64,000 nucleotides of DNA from NCBI RefSeq assembly GCF_020080835.1, contig NC_058162.1:7455323-7519322 (forward strand), written 5' to 3'. The DNA is from Cotesia glomerata (taxonomy: Eukaryota; Arthropoda; Insecta; Hymenoptera; Braconidae). Below, piece by piece: positions 58,600-64,000 of the stretch. The stretch's first letter is position 1. Every line of letters begins with the position of its first letter. Under the pieces are notes generated by a model. The model was given only the letters and a program-made list of their open reading frames with translations. It did no database searches and was not told where the DNA came from. Both the position numbers and the translations under genes were made by a program.

Positions 58600-58800
58600 A
58601 AAATAATTGTCATAACAAATTAGTTCACTTATGGTAGTAAATTGATTAGTTATCTCAACCAAGTAAGCCAAATTGCAATAAAAAATCAGTTTGTAACACC
58701 GCTAAATCAATCGGTTGCCCTAATAACAACATTTATTGTTATTATCCTTTGGTGTTGTCCTTATAACAATTTTTTATTATCCAAAAAAAATTTTTTTTTA
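58600..58800 (-). mobile_element. Family D partial copy, reverse orientation
   Basis: AAATTGATTAGTTATCTCAA, AATAAAAAATCAGTTTGTAA and AACAACATTTATTGTTATTA match 24100-24215, and TATCCAAAAAAAATTTTTTTT closes it. Internal rather than full-length. Confidence 0.5.
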
Positions 58801-59127
58801 GTAGTGATTAAAGAAAAACTTTCTCTACAAAATTGAATTTGTTTCTTATACTGAAAATTTTAGAAAGCTTCAAAAATATCAATATCAATTACTGTATTTT
58901 GAAATAAAGCAGTCGAAATAAAAATGAATTTTTTTTATCAAAAATTAAAGACTTATATAATCTCCTTATAATCTCATTTTTCACAATGAAATTGATTAAA
59001 ATAAGATATAAAATGCAAAATAATAAAAAACAGAAAACTTTGCTATGGTTTAGTGGCACCAGAATTCTCAGGTGAGGAAAAAAATACTATAATAAAATGG
59101 ATAGATAGATATATAAAAAAATACACA

Positions 59128-59350
59128 CACAGAAAAAAAAATGTTCTTGAATCAAGTATATAATTTTGAAGAACTTCATCTTCTTGATTTGAGTAAAAAA
59201 ATTCTTAAACTAAGAAATATTTACTTGGCTTAAGTAAATTTTACTTGATTCAAGAATTTTTTGTCTTGATTTAAGACAATTACCCTCTTCAAAATTATTT
59301 TCTTGGTTCAAGAATTTTCCTCTCGAATCAAGTTAATTTTTTTTTCAATG
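59128..59350 (-). mobile_element. MITE, family A, full-length copy in reverse
   Basis: CACAGAAAAAAAAATGTTCT at the left and TTAATTTTTTTTTCAATG at the right. Read in reverse it aligns with 270-492 over its whole length (CTTGATTTAAGACAATTACC, CTTCAAAATTATTTTCTTGG). TA follows the right end (59351-59352); the left flank is an ACAC repeat. Confidence 0.75.
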
Positions 59351-59984
59351 TAGTCATATATTAGTTTTTTATAAATAATAATTTAACGACAATGAATTCA
59401 ACGCTCATATTAATTGAGAAAGTCCGTCGTGTGTTACTTTAGATAATAAAAAAAAAATTATTCCGGTACGATCATTTTTTCGGCCAATTTCCCTGTCACA
59501 TACATCAATCCATAAACACAGACACACGGACGTCTTGAAAAAATTATTTTTAATGTTTTTATTTACTATGTTAAACAAAATAATTGTTATTGAAATATAT
59601 TTTATGTGCCTGATAAATTATTCGACTTGATATTAGTACACTCAGATTAACCTGTAAGTGCGATATAAATAAAAAAAAATCAATTTTAGTTTCGAGAAAA
59701 CTGCTTTTTTTGAAATGTCGAGAGTAGAACACTACCTCAACGCTTCGCTTATGAGGCGTGCAATTGTTGAATTAAGCAATATTCATGTGGATTAAAAAAA
59801 ATTTCTTAGATCACAAATTTTTTTTCTTAAATATTAAGACGATGAAACTTTTCAAAAAGATTTTCTCGGTTCAATTATTTTTCTCTTGAATAAAGTTAAT
59901 TTTTTCTTCTGTGTAAGAAAGAACAAAAAATATATCAAAAAAGAACACTTAGTTGCAGTAGATCTTGAAAGTAAACTAAAAGTT
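59351..59984. other. AT-rich DNA, a solo family E end and a worn family A piece
   Basis: CTTATGAGGCGTGCAATTG near 59750 is a lone family E terminus. About 59790-59910 (TTTCTTAGATCACAAATTTT, TTTTCTCGGTTCAATTATTT, AATTTTTTCTTCTGTG) looks like a worn family A end. Confidence 0.45.
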
Positions 59985-60190
59985 TACGAGCGAGCTCCTA
60001 GGACCTGCGCTCTGTACCCGACTAGGACATGGCCCGAACCCACGAAGTCGTGATACAAAGTCGCGAATTGGCAAGTAACGTAGTACGCCATAACCAGTGC
60101 AAGGCGAGGCCTCGTGTGCTGGCCCTACCTAGCACACGATCTTGTGCACGCAGAAGGGGGTCGTCGGTAACCTGGGGATCGTTTATCATA
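59985..60190. other. GC-rich segment of unknown origin with a 9-bp hairpin
   Basis: About 200 bp far richer in GC than its surroundings. TCGTGTGCT-(10)-AGCACACGA (60112-60139) is a perfect hairpin. On the minus strand one frame stays open for about 50 codons (with HWLWRTTLLANSR) and ends at a stop at the left. Composition and abrupt edges suggest a fragment of a dispersed element (a non-LTR retroelement or SINE) rather than local sequence. This is inference and the family is not recognised. Confidence 0.4.
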
Positions 60191-60810
60191 ATTTGACGTG
60201 CTGCTACATATATATAGATGCATATATATAGATTTAATAATGTATTTATGACGGGATATAAAACGTTATTTTTACGGGGGATTGTCGGATGCGTTAAAGG
60301 GCGCGCCCGTCATGGGGACGGTCATCTAACGGTAGGACAACCGCTCTGTTATTCAGACCAGTCGGATACTCGGATAGTCGGATGGAGTCGGTACAGTCAT
60401 TCTATTATATTATGCATGGTCATAAGCTTTTTGTCCGCTCGTATGCTGTTTATTCGCCTGGCTCTCGATGGGAGGTGCCCCAACAAACCGACACAGCGCT
60501 TATGCAGGATGGATTGAGATATGCATCCTTATCCTGCTTATCCTCGTCCTTTCTATATACAGGCTCATTATTGTTATTTGCATTTTTATTGTCGGTTCAT
60601 TGAAGAAAATAAAACAACTTGAGTCTAGAGAAATATTTTTGACCCCAAAAATCATTTTGAAGAAGACTAGTGAGCTAGATTCAAGAATTTCTTGTCTTGA
60701 AACTTATTTTAGGTTTGGAAATTGTTTGTTGCATAATTTTTTATTTAAAATAATAATCATAATCTATATAATCAAAAAATCGGAAAAATGTTTATTCCAG
60801 CGTATTTATA
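60191..60810. other. Lower-AT DNA, then a worn family A piece
   Basis: 60270-60600 has moderate GC and overlapping frames of 73-127 codons in different registers, none with a recognisable domain. About 60610-60690 (AACAACTTGAGTCTAGAG, GATTCAAGAATTTCTTGTC) is family A-like. Confidence 0.35.
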
Positions 60811-61094
60811 CACGGAGAAAAAAAATACTTTTATTAAGAAAATTTTCTTGATACAAGAATTTTCAAGAATTTTCAAGAACACGAATTCAAGAAAGAACAT
60901 GAAATTTTCAAGATTAAAATAATTTTTACTTAATTTAACTAAAGCTATTCTGTTGTTTATTTACTATCCAAAGATAAATATTGATGTTCTTTTCTTCAGA
61001 AATTAATAATTAATAATAATAGAATATTTGATCGTCATCGAATTTCTTGAATCAAGAAATTGTTAATTGAGTAAAAGTTTTTTTTTTCTCAGTG
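60811..61094. mobile_element. TA-flanked MITE with CACGGAGA / CACTGAGA ends
   Basis: The left end is CACGGAGAAAAAAAATACTT and the right end, read inward, is CACTGAGAAAAAAAAAACTT, with TA at 60809-60810 and 61095-61096. The body has TTCTTGATACAAG and TTTCTTGAATCAAGAAATT, akin to family A, plus a centre (ATTAATAATTAATAATAAT) not seen elsewhere. 284 bp. Confidence 0.7.
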
Positions 61095-61119
61095 TATGAT
61101 AAAATGGTTGTTTAAAAAT

Positions 61120-61222
61120 TAAATTTGGCATTACTGCAATGAATTAACACTAAATTTATGTAGAAATGTCATTAATACAAATTTTTGTGCTGAATTTGAC
61201 AAAAAATTTTTTACTGTGCAAT
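61120..61222 (+). mobile_element. Right half of a family C MITE
   Basis: GCAATGAATTAACACTAAAT, TTGTGCTGAATTTGACAAAA and AATTTTTTACTGTGCA match the right side of 20053-20242 (GTTGAATTTGACGAAAATT). The left half is absent. Confidence 0.6.
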
Positions 61223-62439
61223 TTTATTATAAAATGAATTTCTATTTAGTTTATTTAGGTATAATCAGAAAAGTCGTAGTTGGTATTTTTATATTTTCAT
61301 GGTTTGATATTTTTTCCAGTTTACTATCCAAATAATTAAGAGAAAAAGCAAACTTTTTTTTTAGCATATTTTTATTTTAAAAGGGATATTTAAAGTTAAA
61401 TTTGGTATCTTCAGGAAGGTTTTGATATAAATTTGAACGTTTTCACGATTTTATAGATTTTTTGGTGATGATAGTCAATTTTGTATGTCAAATTTTTGGA
61501 AGAGTTATGAATAGTTGGTTAGTTTTATAATTTTGTTTCGTGACATTTTTAATTGAATAATTTTTAATCGATCTTGCGATAATGATAATATTTTTTTAAT
61601 TTATTTCAAAAGTATATATACTATTGAAAACGTTTCAATTTTTTAATTATTGATTATTTAATTTAATGAATCAATTTGAAATGAGTAAATCGAAACAAAA
61701 ATATCCTATAAAGTATCCCATTTATATTAATTAGAAGACATAAAGTATTTCATAAAAAAAAACTTTGACTGAAGATAATGAAAAATAGTGCAATGACTCA
61801 GGAGTTCGGCTTTCAGGTCAAGAAAATAAATATTTATTGTTGTTATACTATATAGTTACAGGCTTGGTTTATCTCCAGAATTTATATTTAATATATTGTA
61901 AATAAATTATAAGCAAATTTAAAAGCGGCAATAAACTGCAATCAGCAATCATTCGGATTCGCAGAACACTCGTACCCGGCTGTCGGAAGCTTGTTAGTAA
62001 TGTTTCAACATTCTTCTCCTCAGGGAATTAAATAGAATAAAAATGGAATCGAATTGTTTCTAAATTATCCCTCTCTTCTTTTTCTTCTCCCGCTGCAGGA
62101 ATGGAACTAACTAAAACTGAAGCTAACACTAAAATAAAACAACTAATTTATTAAAACAGATAACCCGAGATACAGGTTTAGGTGTGGAGACTGATATAAA
62201 TGCTATCAATGATCAGTTCTATGGGCATACATCAGAAATTCCCTCAAGGTTACACACGCCAGCCCTCGAGCTGCAATTTGCTCGCTGGCAAACAGCGTAA
62301 CTAAATCACGACAATGTTACTGCGCATTGGAAATTGCAAATTGTAAATTGTAACTAGTAAAGGGTGATAAACATTATAAATTCAAGTGTTTGTTTTTAAT
62401 TATCAACCTTATGTATTTTGAGAAATAAACTAAAAAAAA
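61223..62439. other. AT-rich, then mixed single-copy DNA
   Basis: 61920-62360 is lower in AT and repeat-free. No gene-like frame, RNA gene or element ends. Confidence 0.4.
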
Positions 62440-62808
62440 AAATTTGTTGGGACAAAATTAGACAAGTTGCGGTACCAAATTATTTTGTTAGCATAGGGAT
62501 AACAAATCATGTTTGATGACAAAACATAAGTTATAATAATTAATTTAATTTATATTTTATATCAACAAAACAATTTTGTTATTGAAGCAGAGCTCTTTAG
62601 TTAGTTCATCGTAATAGTTAAACTGAATTAACAAATCGGTTTATTGAACCAACTAAATTCTTTCAAAAGGATAACAAATATTTTTTTGGTTTAACTGAAA
62701 ATAATTTGTTGTAGTAACATTAACTAGTTAGTTGGTCTAAAAAATTTTGTTGTTGAACTAGCTAAATAATTTTTTTAAAATGACTAATAGTAACTAATAC
62801 AAATTTAT
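62440..62808 (+). mobile_element. Family D copy truncated at a family E-like end
   Basis: AAATTTGTTGGGACAAAATT, TTGTTAGCATAGGGATAACA, TGAATTAACAAATCGGTTTA and ACATTAACTAGTTAGTTGGT align with the 20 and 38 kb copies. At CAAATTTATT the match stops and TGCATGCCTTAAGCGCGAAC begins, which resembles the family E end (TGCACGCCTCATAGCGCGAA). Confidence 0.7.
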
Positions 62809-63340
62809 TGCATGCCTTAAGCGCGAACGCGCCAATTGGGGCCTAGAAATCAAGTTTCCTATCCTGTCAAGAGAAATTATATTTTTAATCTATAATCTTC
62901 GTACAAATGTTTAAAAAAAATACACTAGTGGCAAGAAAAATGATTACTGAATTAATAGGTAAATTAATTATTAATTTTAGTGAAAAAACCTGTTTTTTTT
63001 TTTCATTTTAGTGGAAATAACCCGGGTCAAAAAGTTTAGTCTGTTTTATGATTAATAAAAATTTTTAATATTTTTCATTCAATTTAATTTTATTATGTGT
63101 ATCTATTTTATATAAGAATTTAATCTGTTTTTGCCCGTATTATTCCCAATTCAGACCAATTTCAGATAATTTTTAATGTTATAATAAAATTGTTTTCTAT
63201 TGTTTCAAGACCAAAATCAGACTTTTTTTGTCACAATCATTTAACTGGTTTTGATCGCATCAAGGTCAAAAACAGACCAAAACGTTCCATAATTTTTAGT
63301 CGGTTTTTGATCGCCTGTAGATCAAAAACAGACCTTTCAC
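62809..63340. other. Family E-like end and AT-rich DNA with GGTTTTTGATC words
   Basis: The family E-like terminus is at 62809-62833. Downstream, AGACCAAAATCAGAC, GGTTTTGATCGCATCAAGG and CGGTTTTTGATCGCC / GATCAAAAACAGACC (hairpin about 63302-63330) are related words that may belong to a worn inverted-repeat element. Confidence 0.4.
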
Positions 63341-63681
63341 GAGTTAGATAGTAATAATAATAATAATAATATTTATTTATTTATTTATCATTATTTTATT
63401 CATGTTCTCGAAGATCCTCTACAGGGCACAGCTTTTCATTCTCTGAAACTGAAATAGTGACCATTCACTATTTCGTAGTGCAATGTATACCAAACGGTAT
63501 TCTTTGCACTACCAAATAGTGAATACCGTTTATTAAATGATGCGTGAAAGTATAAAATTTAATATTAATAATAATAATAATAATCATCTTTATTTATTAG
63601 CAATTTGCTATTCAATTTTTACATTATAAGAAAATTTTATTTACAGATTACAACAAATATAGCATGTTCAATCAAGTAAAT

Positions 63682-63717
<36 letters not shown>

Positions 63718-64000
63718 TCAATACGTATTTTTAACATTAATCTTATCATCTTATCATCTTGTCAACATTTTAATCTTGTCGATATATTCACATTGTGTTC
63801 AATATCGATAATTAGAAAACTCTAGATTTAGATCCATAATCAAACGATGAGAACTATTTTACATACATATGTTAATACAAATTTATTAGTTATCACTGCA
63901 ACTAATATTCGCAGTTACAAAACTTTTATAGTCCATGAAATGTTAAGCTATGACAAATAAATATGACAGATGTAAGGTTATAATCGACGTTCAGTTCATA
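63341..64000. repeat. Simple repeats and two adjacent hairpins
   Basis: AAT tracts at about 63351-63371 and 63566-63584, and a 34-base T run at 63683-63716. GAAATAGTGA-CCAT-TCACTATTTC (63451-63474) is a perfect 10-bp-stem hairpin, followed immediately by GTAGTGCAA-(20)-TTGCACTAC (63475-63512). The remainder to the window end is AT-rich without features. Confidence 0.7.

Noticed and set aside
60218..60851. Three overlapping plus-strand frames of 73-127 codons
   Set aside because: Different registers over the same DNA, ending in Ile/Lys-rich AT noise and running into a family A relic and a MITE end.

Overview
This window looks like AT-rich, gene-poor arthropod DNA. The best guess is an insect, and perhaps a parasitoid wasp. 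The evidence is the strong A/T bias, long A and T runs, a Helitron whose ends match the class known from Lepidoptera, aphids and Hymenoptera, and a very high density of short inverted-repeat elements (MITEs). The taxonomic call is inference. I find no supportable protein-coding gene. The longest ATG-initiated open frame is 185 codons (42942-43499), it matches no family I recognise, and its one membrane-like stretch comes from simple-sequence DNA. No rRNA gene, intact tRNA, CRISPR array or operon-like layout is visible. The window is best read as intergenic or deep intronic DNA.

Layout. 0-5 kb: the right end of a MITE cut by the window edge, two copies of a MITE here called family A (TTGATTCAAG-rich), a complete non-autonomous Helitron (2796-4325) holding a broken ORF remnant, and a third family A relic. 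6-10 kb: a degenerate 271-bp tandem duplication and several fold-back elements. 12-13.5 kb: a satellite of 262-bp units interrupted by a TA-flanked MITE. 14-18.2 kb: a complete fold-back MITE (family B), a GC-rich hairpin island, and a G-rich element with a duplicated 127-bp right end. 18-31.5 kb: a tRNA-like relic, several copies of a TTGTTA/AACAAA-rich family (D), and a TGCACGCCTCATA-ended element (family E) carrying a nested palindrome. 32-43 kb: a 963-bp TA-flanked element, a minisatellite-like tract, two copies of an interspersed repeat (family F), one of them carrying a family B MITE, and a pogo-like MITE inside family D. 44-52.6 kb: family C fold-backs, a Tc1/mariner-type MITE inside a family A MITE, a 670-bp element with arms of about 210 bp, and a second family E copy. 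56.8-64 kb: a 434-bp whole-element palindrome, more family A, D and E copies, a GC-rich segment of unknown origin, and simple repeats.

How the parts fit together. Many insertions are nested. In several cases an uninterrupted copy elsewhere in the window gives the empty site, which fixes the boundaries and a TA target duplication. Apparently unrelated MITEs share a terminal pattern: TA, then CAC-A/G-G-A, then an A-run. This suggests one TA-targeting (Tc1/mariner-like) transposase moved several of them, but no transposase gene lies in the window. Lower-AT, repeat-poor blocks (for example 36.3-37.7, 38.7-41.1, 41.4-42.3, 47.6-48.4, 54.3-55.5 and 57.5-58.5 kb) are the likeliest places for conserved non-coding or regulatory sequence, but nothing specific can be assigned to them.
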